From JAMXLO01 sp046732975 (GTDB lineage Bacteria > Pseudomonadota > Alphaproteobacteria > Acetobacterales > Acetobacteraceae): a stretch of 5,313 bases of DNA. The notes beneath the pieces are model-generated. The model had not been told where the DNA came from. It made no database searches and was given only the letters and a program-made list of their open reading frames with translations. The first letter of the stretch is position 1; every line of letters begins with the position of its first letter. The position numbers and the translations under genes are program-made. Positions 1 to 5,004 of this stretch are shown here, piece after piece. The stretch is from assembly GCA_046732975.1 (NCBI GenBank), contig JBKPOG010000075.1, forward strand, positions 1 to 5,313, read 5' to 3'.

Positions 1-465
1 CTCTCGATCGACCGCATCCTGAACGGCGTCACGCGGCCGTTCTTCGGTTGGGTGTCGGACAACATCGGCCGCGAGAACACGATGTTCATCGCGTTCGGCC
101 TCGAAGCGATCGGCATCTATGCGCTGAGCGCACTCGGTCACGACCCAGTGCTGTTCGTCATCCTGAGCGGCGTCGTGTTCTTCGCTTGGGGCGAGATCTA
201 CAGCCTGTTTCCCTCGACCTGCACAGATGTCTACGGCTCGCAATACGCCACGACCAATGCGGGATTGCTGTACACGGCGAAAGGCACCGCTTCGCTGCTG
301 GTGCCGCTCGGCAATGTGCTGATGGCGGCGAGCGGAAGCTGGCATGCGGTGTTCGTGATCGGGGCGATCATGAACGCCGCAGCGGCAGTCATGGCGCTGG
401 CGGTGCTGAAGCCGTTGCGCACGGCGCACCAGGCGGCCTACAGCCGTCGGGCGGCGCAGGCGTAG
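1..465 (+). CDS. oxlT: Oxalate/formate-type MFS antiporter, C-terminal part (5' end outside window)
   Basis: Inner-membrane major facilitator of the oxalate:formate antiporter (OxlT) type, which in characterised members exchanges oxalate for formate. The frame is open from base 1 and has no start here, so 154 codons of a protein usually a little over 400 residues are visible. The segment NGVTRPFFGWVSDNIGRE near the left edge is the cytoplasmic loop 8/9 version of MFS motif A. Four hydrophobic segments follow, fitting helices 9-12: after ENT (about 79-138), around FVILSGVVFFAWG (about 151-210), NAGLLYTAKGTASLL (about 256-300) and VFVIGAIMNAAAAVMAL (about 349-405). The Lys in LLYTAKG (codon 280-282) sits where OxlT has its essential helix-11 lysine. 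The tail is short and basic. No frame break is seen. The substrate is inferred from family resemblance; other organic-acid MFS carriers of the same subfamily are possible. Confidence 0.88.
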   Translation, partial: LSIDRILNGVTRPFFGWVSDNIGRENTMFIAFGLEAIGIYALSALGHDPVLFVILSGVVFFAWGEIYSLFPSTCTDVYGSQYATTNAGLLYTAKGTASLLVPLGNVLMAASGSWHAVFVIGAIMNAAAAVMALAVLKPLRTAHQAAYSRRAAQA

Positions 466-467
466 CC

Positions 468-480
468 GCGTGCTGCACGC
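468..480 (+). terminator. Weak stem-loop just after the antiporter stop
   Basis: GCGTG, loop CTG, CACGC forms a perfect 5-bp stem starting 3 bases after the TAG stop of the antiporter gene. Only two T residues follow, so this is not a convincing intrinsic terminator. It could be a transcript-end stem or chance in GC-rich DNA. Confidence 0.25.
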
Positions 481-610
481 TTCCAACCAGGTCTGCTGCT
501 TCCGGTAAGGCCTCGGTCCTCGGTGAAACCAAAACCTTTCTTCTCTGAAAGTGCATCGTCGGCAGGTTCCTCACTGGCTTTCCATCCTTGCAAGAAGGTC
601 GTACCATCCA

Positions 611-778
611 ATGGAAGGTGATCCGTGGACGAACAATCAGGTTACGCTGGCGACGGTCGCGATTTTTCTGGCGATTTGCTGCCTAATTATCTTGACCATC
701 GACCGACTCCATAAACACATAATTGCCCAGGCTTCTGAAGATTCGATGACGCATCTTCTGGTTGCCCTAGGGGGTTAA
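611..778 (+). CDS. Possible small single-pass membrane protein, 55 aa, unrecognised
   Basis: The product would have a short polar N-terminus (MEGDPWTNNQ), one strongly hydrophobic stretch at about residues 12-31 (containing VAIFLAICCLIILTI), and a polar tail with IDRLHKHIIAQ. This would be a single-span inner-membrane peptide. I prefer the ATG at 611 because AAGAAGG lies 12 bases upstream; the same frame is open from a GTG at 551, which would add 20 basic residues. It lies 145 bases after the antiporter stop on the same strand, too far to assume an operon. It does not resemble the short partner peptides I recall for MFS carriers. Its TAA overlaps the stop of the minus-strand remnant that follows. 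Codon use is less GC-biased than in the antiporter. It may be real or a chance open frame. Confidence 0.45.
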   Translation: MEGDPWTNNQVTLATVAIFLAICCLIILTIDRLHKHIIAQASEDSMTHLLVALGG

Positions 779-1133
779 ACATAACTCTTCCGAACCGCGC
801 CACGATGCCCCGCCGTTCCTATCGGATGAGCCATGGCGAAACTACGCGAACTCGCCAGTCCGCCCGCGCAGTCGACGGCCTGAATGCGCTCCGTCTGATC
901 AATGAACAGGTGCCAGTGGCTCGCTTCGTACATTGCACTTGTCCATGCCAAAGGCCCCTTGATGCGCCATAGGCTCGCACCGTTTCATTGGCGATATCCC
1001 AGTAGTCCGGATGCTTGCGCGCAGGATCGAAGTGTGCCGCTTCAGATTTCACAGCTAGGTAGCTGCGACAATATCCATCGAGATGTAGGGAAGCCGGCAG
1101 TTGCTCGAGCTTGCTTGACGAGTGGCGAAGCAC
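775..1133 (-). pseudogene. Remains of an unrecognised gene, frameshifted
   Basis: Two minus-strand frames each carry a protein-like stretch and join near 985. The upstream frame (about 1133-985) includes FDPARKHPDYWDIAN; the downstream frame (about 985-777) includes GASLWRIKGPLAWTSAMYEA, then SHWHLFIDQTERIQAVD, and ends at TAA 777-775. The change of frame in mid-protein, with in-frame stops on the other side of each segment, suggests one broken coding sequence. I do not recognise the family. No start codon with a ribosome-binding site is apparent; the upstream frame has a TAG near 1167, so the N-terminus is lost or further shifted. The last ~25 residues before the stop look less protein-like and may lie beyond the original homology. 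The coding assignment itself is an inference from residue composition. Confidence 0.35.
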
Positions 1134-1362
1134 GCGCGCCGGCAGCCAGACTCTGGTCGTATTCTATGGCATCGCCGTCGCAAAGCCGGTCCGCGCACCG
1201 ATGATCGGACCAGCTCGATTCCTTAAGCGAATCTAGGTCATTCCCACACCGCACTGGACTCAATCTCGTGGCTGTCTCCTCGGATTGCCCGGCAGCGAGT
1301 AACAGGAAGGGCCGCGGGAAGGGACCATGCCCAGATGGAGAGAGCCCGTTACGGAGCTGGCA
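1134..1362. other. Stretch with no recognisable gene
   Basis: All frames on both strands were read. Short open frames exist on both strands (for example minus 1263 down to 1042), but none gives a recognisable motif, a good start or consistent codon bias. It may contain the lost N-terminal half of the minus-strand remnant just downstream. No hairpin, RNA gene or repeat stands out. Confidence 0.4.
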
Positions 1363-1763
1363 TCATTCCTTCACTGGCGTAAGGACGAGAGCTCCCTTGC
1401 CCTTCAGCAGCACCACGACGAATCTAGCCGGCTCCGTGTTGCTGGCGTTGCGCCCCACGAGGTGAACATCCGTCGCCGCCTCGTAGAAAGTCTCCCCTGC
1501 TTTGAGCGTAACGGCAGGTTCGCCTTTCAACTGCATAAATCTGGCCCTCGAGCACGTAGACGAACGCATGGGCATCATGTCGATGAACCATGTCTTGAGC
1601 GCCCGGCGGATACGACACCTCAATTACGCGGCCCTCCTTACCCGGGTAGTCCGCGAGATCGATCGTGAACAGTTCCTTCACATCTGCAGCTTCGGGCCGG
1701 AACGGCTGCAAGGATCAGTAGCGCCGCCAGGTAACCGCGAAAGTGCAATTGAGGCTTCTTCAT
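1363..1763 (-). pseudogene. Secreted cupin-domain protein, two frameshifts
   Basis: A single-cupin exported protein of the short alphaproteobacterial type, about 130 residues; these probably bind a metal in a beta-barrel, with reaction unknown. Reading starts at ATG 1763-1761, seven bases after AAAGGG. The first frame gives a signal peptide (MKKPQLHFRG, then YLAALLILAAVPA). Near 1694-1697 one surplus C shifts the frame; without it the reading continues AEAADVKELF, giving an AxA-like cleavage site. The second frame carries motif 1, DMVHRHDAHAFVYVLEGQI. Near 1536-1540 two bases appear lost, and the third frame resumes at MQLKGEP, passes motif 2 (GETFYEAATDVHLVGRNAS) and ends VVLLKGKGALVLTPVKE, TGA at 1365-1363. 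Metal-ligand histidines and full length survive, so the breaks are recent or are sequencing errors. Family recognition is confident; function is not. Confidence 0.8.
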
Positions 1764-1770
1764 ATGTCGT

Positions 1771-1776
1771 CCCTTT
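1771..1776 (-). promoter_or_regulatory. Ribosome-binding site of the cupin gene
   Basis: AAAGGG on the minus strand, seven bases before ATG 1763. It fixes the start upstream of the signal peptide although the first frame breaks after about 23 codons. Confidence 0.55.
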
Positions 1777-1944
1777 CTGCATCATGGTCCGAACGCGTTA
1801 TCGCCGAATTCGATGGCTCAAACCAAGTCGGGTTGTTTGTACGATTGTCCAAGAACCTGCCAGGTGGCTCGAGCAAGCGAGTGAATTCGGAGGTATAGTG
1901 CGAACGCACATCAGGCCCTTACCTCTGCGCGGTGTAACACGAGG

Positions 1945-2080
1945 ACCTCCTCAAGCCCCTCGCCGGTAATGGTGTTGACGCCGCTTTGGGGCGAAGCAGC
2001 GGCGGCGTGGCCGCGCTGGCGCAGAATGGCGACGTCTTGGAGCCGCTCAGGCCGGTGCCGCCGATGACAACGATCTTCAT
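1945..2080 (-). pseudogene. SDR/NmrA-like NAD(P)-binding protein, N-terminal fragment, frameshifted
   Basis: Start of an atypical short-chain dehydrogenase of the NmrA/NAD(P)H-binding type. From ATG 2080-2078 the reading is MKIVVIGGTGLSGSKT, a Rossmann beta-strand with the glycine-rich GGTGxxG dinucleotide loop. Near 2031-2036 one base appears missing; the next frame continues DVAILRQRGH, then ASPQSGVNTITGEGLEEVL, matching the second strand and the following loop typical of these proteins. Recognisable sequence ends near 1945, and the frame runs to an unrelated stop at 1911. A complete member would be roughly 250 residues, so about 80% is missing. Start and ribosome-binding site are intact. 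It lies just upstream of the broken cupin gene on the same strand. The exact substrate class cannot be told from this fragment. Confidence 0.72.
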
Positions 2081-2086
2081 CGTTTA

Positions 2087-2094
2087 ACCTCCCT
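2087..2094 (-). promoter_or_regulatory. Strong ribosome-binding site before the SDR fragment
   Basis: AAGGGAGG on the minus strand, followed by seven bases and then ATG 2080. This near-consensus Shine-Dalgarno site supports the chosen start and shows that the fragment is the true 5' end of a once working gene. Confidence 0.7.
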
Positions 2095-2184
2095 TGTCGG
2101 TAGCCGGGGCAAAAGTCCGAGCTGAGGCTGATTTTTCCCTTGCCCCGACGCGGGGAGACCCGATTCAACCTGTTTGTGAGTGTT

Positions 2185-2260
2185 CTACCGCCGCTGTCCA
2201 GCCTGACGCGCGACGAGCTGTTGCAGCTCGTCGGGCAGTTGCTGGGTGAGGTTGCCGGGC
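2185..2260 (+). pseudogene. IS66-type transposase N-terminal remnant
   Basis: The reading VLPPLSSLTRDELLQLVGQL, continuing LGEVA, resembles the extreme N-terminus of IS66-family TnpC-like transposases, where a short helical DELxxLV segment precedes a coiled coil and the phrase about the target site. After about 2260 the frame reads unrelated sequence (GRGCYPKGMS) and stops at 2338-2340, so only some 25 residues out of roughly 500 would be left. No DDE residues, terminal inverted repeats or target duplication are visible. The segment also contains a perfect inverted repeat and is overlapped by an open frame on the other strand, so the assignment is a moderate inference from a short motif. Confidence 0.4.
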
Positions 2261-2349
2261 GCGGGTGCTATCCCAAAGGCATGTCCATTCTCAAGCTCCA
2301 GCAGCAGAACGTCGCCGCGCCAGCCTTGTCTCTGTTTTAGATGCGGCAT
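2185..2349 (-). CDS. Alternative small ORF opposite the transposase remnant, 54 aa
   Basis: From ATG 2349-2347 to TAG 2187-2185 the minus strand encodes 54 residues including GWRGDVLLLELENGHAFGIA and TQQLPDELQQLVARQAG. The phrase VLLLELENGH followed by a hydrophobic turn faintly recalls the start of DUF2442-type small proteins (usually ~80 residues), but the later conserved parts are absent. No good ribosome-binding site is seen. It runs in the same direction as, and 45 bases after, the 58-residue minus-strand ORF upstream. It overlaps the plus-strand transposase-like frame almost completely, so at most one of the two is likely to be genuine. Third-position GC is lower here than in the opposing frame, which favours the plus strand. 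Confidence 0.22.
   Translation of the reverse strand: MPHLKQRQGWRGDVLLLELENGHAFGIAPAPGNLTQQLPDELQQLVARQAGQRR
2211..2233. repeat. Perfect 10-bp inverted repeat with 3-base loop
   Basis: CGACGAGCTG, loop TTG, CAGCTCGTCG. The stem is perfect and GC-rich. It lies inside the transposase-like remnant, where it encodes DELLQLV, so it may be a by-product of coding. No T-run follows on either strand, so it is not an intrinsic terminator. Confidence 0.6.
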
Positions 2350-2394
2350 CAGCGGACCTGGCGGGTCACGGGTCGGGAAGACGCTTGGTTGCCG

Positions 2395-2571
2395 TCAGCG
2401 CGAGACACCATCGGTAGGATGGTTGCGGGCGCTGTCGTCTCTCGCCTGCTGCTGTTCGGCAAATCTCTCAGCGGCTAGTCTGTTGGAGAAGGTCGCAACT
2501 ACCCGCCCGCTCGCATCACCGAGTCTCACCTCAAATACGGGGCCATCTTGGGTAACCAGGTATGTACTCAT
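2395..2571 (-). CDS. Small hypothetical protein, 58 aa
   Basis: Intact from ATG 2571-2569 to TGA 2397-2395. The sequence opens MSTYLVTQDGPVFEVRLGDA, continues SGRVVATFSNRLAAERFAEQ and ends in a polar, probably disordered tail. The first half reads like alternating beta-strand residues (YLV, FEVRL, VVATF) followed by an amphipathic helix (NRLAAERFAEQQQ), a compact strand-helix arrangement. I do not recognise a named family. The frame is open further upstream to 2817, but that part has no protein-like character, and the ATG is preceded by a purine-rich GAGAG only two bases away, a weak and badly spaced ribosome-binding site. It has no obvious operon partner. The coding call rests on composition and on being intact in a decayed region. 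Confidence 0.5.
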   Translation of the reverse strand: MSTYLVTQDGPVFEVRLGDASGRVVATFSNRLAAERFAEQQQARDDSARNHPTDGVSR

Positions 2572-2875
2572 GGCTCTCAATATGACATGGATGCAGAGAC
2601 GTCCCAAGCGGGCAGTGAGAGATAGTCCAAGCCTGCGCTGCGAGGTGGCTGCGATCATTTGCGGCAGGCGCCCGAGCGCTGGCGCTGTTGTCCTTGGCTG
2701 AGCACCGGCGAGACACCCGGCCTCGATGCGGCGACGTTGCACTTCCGGGAAGACGAGGTGCTCGGCAATTAGCTCCGTGCGGTGCAGGAGCCGCACGTCA
2801 GTCACCGTGGATGCCACACTACCAACGGCTCAGTTGTATTGGCGCGGCAAATTTCATGCAGGTGACTGGCCTGAT
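2572..2875. other. Stretch with no recognisable gene
   Basis: Open frames cross this stretch on both strands (minus from 2817; plus from 2688 and 2726), but none carries a motif or continuous protein-like sequence that I can assign. It separates the small minus-strand ORF from the phage terminase tail and may hold further eroded prophage or element DNA. Confidence 0.35.
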
Positions 2876-3109
2876 CTGACTGGGGGTGTGGGGCACCCCG
2901 GCCCCCTTAAACGGGCCTCTTCCATAAAATTCGCCGCCGCCCTGCTCGGGAAAGCGGATAGGCGCGGCAACCTCTACCCGACCAAAACTCGTCCGGACCA
3001 GAAGATCGATGTGGCAGTGGCGCTCATGATGGCTATCGGTCGCGCTATGGTGGAGGACGAGCAGGCCAAAGGGCTGGACGGATTTCTCTCTAATCCGATC
3101 TTTGGTTAG
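2876..3109 (+). pseudogene. Phage terminase large subunit, C-terminal tail
   Basis: The end of a large terminase subunit (the ATP-driven DNA-packaging motor with a C-terminal nuclease) of the HK97/Terminase_1 type. Diagnostic residues are DRRGNLYPTKTRPDQKIDVA followed by VALMMAIGRAM, matching the family's closing pattern: a D-x-x-GN turn, a Lys/Arg-rich strand, the K-I-D nuclease-site segment and an alanine/methionine helix. TAG is at 3107-3109 after GFLSNPIFG. Confident resemblance begins near 2930; the preceding GGVGHPGPLKRA may be a diverged form of the GGHPVLRW-like segment, which would extend it to about 2876. The Walker A/B ATPase half and the rest of the nuclease are missing, and no portal, protease or capsid gene follows. 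Upstream codons in this frame are not protein-like. This is a prophage scar, not a working packaging gene. Confidence 0.72.
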
Positions 3110-3229
3110 CTTCCAAGCGGGACTACACAGGTTCCAGAACCCAGCCACACGTCGGCGGGAGCAGCCATGATGGGCTGACGGTAACGCCAGTTACCGAAAT
3201 TGGCCGAAAAGTATTTCTTCCGCCGACTC

Positions 3230-3885
3230 TTCTTGCGGTCGGCGTCTTCGGTCGCGTCCCTCCAGGCGTTGCGAAGCGCCTCCATCCTCTCGTCACTCGG
3301 CCAGCCGAACCAGGCATCCTTGCCGTTGCCGCGGAGATTGGTGGCAAACACTGGATCCCGATATTCAGCCGCCGGCGCGCCGTACGGGAACAGCGACCAA
3401 CCACCTTTGTCCAACGGCTCCTTGCTGGCGCGGCGTTGCACCACCGTGCCCCAGTCCAGCGACTGCTCGTCCAGGTTGATGCCGACGCGCCGGAGCGATG
3501 CGGCGACCACGCTGCAAGGTCTGATCTGTTGGATGCATCAGCACGACACGCTCGCCGCCATAGCCGGCCTGCTTCAGCATCGCCTTGATGGCGTCTGCAT
3601 CCGGGCGCTTGCGCACCGCGTTCATGCCGGCATCGTTCGCCGATGGAGTGCCGGGCAGGAAGTAGCCGACAGGCGCGCGGTACAAGCTCTTCTCCTCGCC
3701 CATCACCGCCGTCATCACCTCGACCTGATCGATCGCCGCAAGAATGGCGCGGCGCACGCGTTCATTGGCGGTCGGGCCTTGTAGGCAGTTCGGCCGTAGT
3801 CCGCCGAACTTGCCGTAGATGTCGATTGGCGCGACGGTCACGCCCGATGCCTTGCGCAGCCGAGGGGCGACTGGGAGAGAATGAC
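3230..3885 (-). pseudogene. ABC-transporter solute-binding protein, family 5 (peptide type), internal fragment, frameshifted
   Basis: Periplasmic substrate-binding protein of the SBP_bac_5 (DppA/OppA-like) family, which captures peptides or related solutes for an ABC importer. Reading the minus strand from about 3885: LPVAPRLRKASGVTVAPID, then GKFGGLRPNCLQGPTANERV, RRAILAAIDQVEVMTAVMGE, a PVGYFLPGTPSAND segment and GERVVLMHPTDQT. Near 3511-3518 the frame changes with a few expected codons missing and resumes at VVAASLRRVGINLDEQS, through DWGTVVQRRASKEPLDKGGW and DAWFGWPSDERMEALRNAW. Recognisable sequence fades near 3230; the frame then runs to a stop at 3108-3106. Full-length members are about 500-540 residues with a signal peptide; only some 210 residues from the middle and C-terminal half remain. 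N-terminus, signal peptide and the usual tryptophan-containing end are absent. No permease or ATPase gene is nearby. Confidence 0.8.
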
Positions 3886-4092
3886 CAAGCTTTGAACGGT
3901 CGGTGTGAACCCTTTCACAGCTCGGACGGCGACATCTGGGAGTGCTGGCTCCGCGAACCGCACATTCATCAGAAACTATGCTGGATGGTGACTGAGGAGG
4001 TCGCTTGCCGGTAACGGAGCACCACGTAGCAAAGCAAGTGATCCATGCTTAGCTCTCCACGAGTTGCCTACGACCGTCGGGGAGGGCGAGTG
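3886..4092. other. Intergenic stretch with a possible tiny coding remnant
   Basis: Between the solute-binding remnant and the zinc-ribbon gene. One plus-strand frame ending at 4014 contains EPFHSSDGDIWECWLREP, which faintly recalls the FHSSxxGDxWxLxRD opening of small conserved proteins in alphaproteobacteria, but the expected continuation is missing. The minus strand is open for a long distance here without protein-like content. Nothing else stands out. Confidence 0.25.
4079..4085 (+). promoter_or_regulatory. Ribosome-binding site choosing the zinc-ribbon start
   Basis: GGGGAGG, seven bases before ATG 4093. It favours this start over the in-frame ATG at 4069-4048 region and the earlier open frame from 4045, which lack such a site and would add unlike, Arg-rich residues. 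Confidence 0.6.
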
Positions 4093-4326
4093 ATGGGCTG
4101 GGAAACGTGGCAAACGTCGCTGCGCTGCAGGAAATGCGGCCACGCCGGCGTGGAAATCTATGAAACAGACGATTGGCTCCAGCATCGCACAAGCTACAAG
4201 GGCTTCGATAAGCGGATTGCGCATAGCCTCGACTTCACACGGTACAATGAATTGCTGGAGCGACCGATCTGTCCTGACTGTGGAAGCGAAGATGTAGAGA
4301 CGACTGGGCTGCTGCCGCCTGCTTAG
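4093..4326 (+). CDS. Small zinc-ribbon protein, 77 aa
   Basis: An intact cytoplasmic protein with two CxxC knuckles: Cys12/Cys15 in LRCRKCGHAG and Cys60/Cys63 in RPICPDCGSEDVE, the arrangement of a zinc ribbon that holds one Zn2+. Between them lies a charged, aromatic-rich linker (YETDDWLQHRTSYKGFDKRI) of about 44 residues. The start at 4093 is supported by a strong ribosome-binding site; the frame is open further upstream to 4045. TAG is at 4324-4326. No catalytic motif is visible, so the protein may bind nucleic acid or another protein, but function is unknown. Neighbours on both sides are broken genes in which frames are interrupted, while this frame is undamaged, suggesting that it is either under selection or a recent arrival. 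Similar small zinc-ribbon hypotheticals are common in alphaproteobacteria. Confidence 0.72.
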   Translation: MGWETWQTSLRCRKCGHAGVEIYETDDWLQHRTSYKGFDKRIAHSLDFTRYNELLERPICPDCGSEDVETTGLLPPA

Positions 4327-4335
4327 GAGCCGCGT

Positions 4336-4389
4336 ACACCCCTGGGCATCGGCATGTGCTCCACGTCCATTCTGCAGCATCCCAGGTGT
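4336..4389. repeat. Imperfect inverted repeat between the zinc-ribbon gene and the nnrU remnant
   Basis: ACACC(CC)TGGG at 4336-4346 pairs with CCCAGGTGT at 4381-4389, leaving a two-base bulge; inside, TGCT (about 4357-4360) can pair with AGCA (about 4376-4379). The structure starts 10 bases after the zinc-ribbon stop and ends about 20 bases before the nnrU start. There is no T-run. It could be a transcript-end structure for the zinc-ribbon gene or the ends of a small element; chance is not excluded. Confidence 0.35.
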
Positions 4390-4409
4390 TGTTACGATAG
4401 GTTGATCCG

Positions 4410-4855
4410 ATGGCGCTCCTGATTGTCGCCGCACTGGTATGGGTCGGCGTGCACGTCGGCATCGCGGGCACGCGATTGCGTGATGCCGTTGTAGCCAAGA
4501 TCGGCGAAGGTCGGTTCCGCGGACTGTTTTCGCTGGTTTCGATTCTCGCGCTGGGCCGTAGTGCGACAACCCCGCTTTGGTATGCGCCGATCGGCGGGTG
4601 GCCGTGATGCTGGTGCGTTCGTACTGTTCGTTGCCTCGGTCAGTGACCGCAACCCTACCATGATCGGCGACGACAGTGCGCAGCCGCCGCACGGCATCCA
4701 GCGCGTCACGCGTCGTCCGATGTTGTGGTCCTTCGCCCTGTGGGCGGCGGTGCACATCATCGGTAACGGCGACAGCGCGGCGATCGTGTTCTTCGGGCTT
4801 GACGACGCTCAGCGGCATGCCTTTGATCGATGCCAAGCTGGCGCGGCGCGATCCA
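4410..4855 (+). pseudogene. nnrU: NnrU-family membrane protein, several indels, C-terminus lost
   Basis: NnrU is a multi-span inner-membrane protein linked to nitrite/nitric-oxide metabolism in denitrifiers; its biochemistry is unclear. From ATG 4410 the reading is MALLIVAALVWVGVHVGIAG, then TRLRDAVVAKIGEGRFRGLF and SLVSILALG, the usual N-terminus. Around 4555 several expected codons are missing before SATTPLWYAPIG. Near 4600-4615 a base is lost, and a second frame continues FVLFVASVSDRNPTMIG and GIQRVTRRPMLWSFALWAAV, HIIGNGDSAAIVFFG, the conserved RHPMLW-like core. Near 4797 further bases are lost and the third frame gives LSGMPLIDAKLARRDPAR. There the similarity stops, about 60-70 residues short of a normal ~220-residue protein, and an unrelated antiporter tail follows. 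The damage combines frameshifts and small deletions, indicating decay rather than a single error. A weak AGG lies before the start. Confidence 0.8.
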
Positions 4856-5004
4856 GCCCGCTCGATCTGTTCTCCATTGCCAGCGCCAGCTTTATCGTAC
4901 GGGCCATTGCTGCAGAGGGCGCAACCACCTGGTATGAGGGTTTCCTGCTCGTCGGCGTCTATGTGCTGTTTGCACTGGCTTTCTTCTTCCAAGGCCAGAG
5001 CTAG
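4855..5004 (+). pseudogene. Ca2+/H+ antiporter (CAX/ChaA type), C-terminal fragment
   Basis: The frame reads SPLDLFSIASASFIVRAIAA, then EGATTWYEGFLLVGVYVLFA and LAFFFQGQS, stop at 5002-5004. This matches the final two helices of calcium/proton exchangers: a hydrophobic helix, a short D/E-G-x-(S/T)-x-W-x-EG turn and a last helix ending in AFFF. About 49 of roughly 350-370 residues are left; the two conserved alpha-repeat motifs with the transport glutamates are absent. It is joined directly to the broken nnrU remnant at about 4853-4862, where the nnrU frame ends in ARRDPAR and the antiporter sequence begins SPLDLF. No start or ribosome-binding site belongs to it. Assignment rests on the EG-turn and helix pattern, so a related cation exchanger is possible. 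Confidence 0.62.

Noticed and set aside
48..548. 166-codon plus-strand frame overlapping the antiporter
   Set aside because: Out-of-frame shadow of the antiporter gene, very rich in Arg, His and Gly, with no membrane character.
1790..1830. Possible sigma-70 promoter for the cupin gene on the minus strand (TTGGTT, 18 bases, GATAAC)
   Set aside because: Both boxes are poor matches and the spacing is slightly long; chance is as likely.
1898..1909. GTGCG-AA-CGCAC palindrome as an operator
   Set aside because: Only a 5-bp half-site, no matching second site and no promoter clearly placed near it.
1502..1969. 155-codon plus-strand frame across the cupin and SDR remnants
   Set aside because: Runs antisense to two recognisable families and has no motif of its own.
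2246..2701. 151-codon plus-strand frame
   Set aside because: Ser/Cys/Arg-rich translation without motifs; covers the antisense of the better small minus-strand ORF at 2571-2395.
3200..3784. 194-codon plus-strand frame
   Set aside because: Antisense to the solute-binding protein remnant, whose minus-strand translation matches a known family in both frames.
3976..4992. Long minus-strand open frame of 338 codons
   Set aside because: It lies opposite the zinc-ribbon gene and the nnrU/antiporter remnants, which show real family motifs. Its own translation is Arg/Ala/Pro-rich low-complexity sequence without motifs, typical of an antisense frame in GC-rich DNA.
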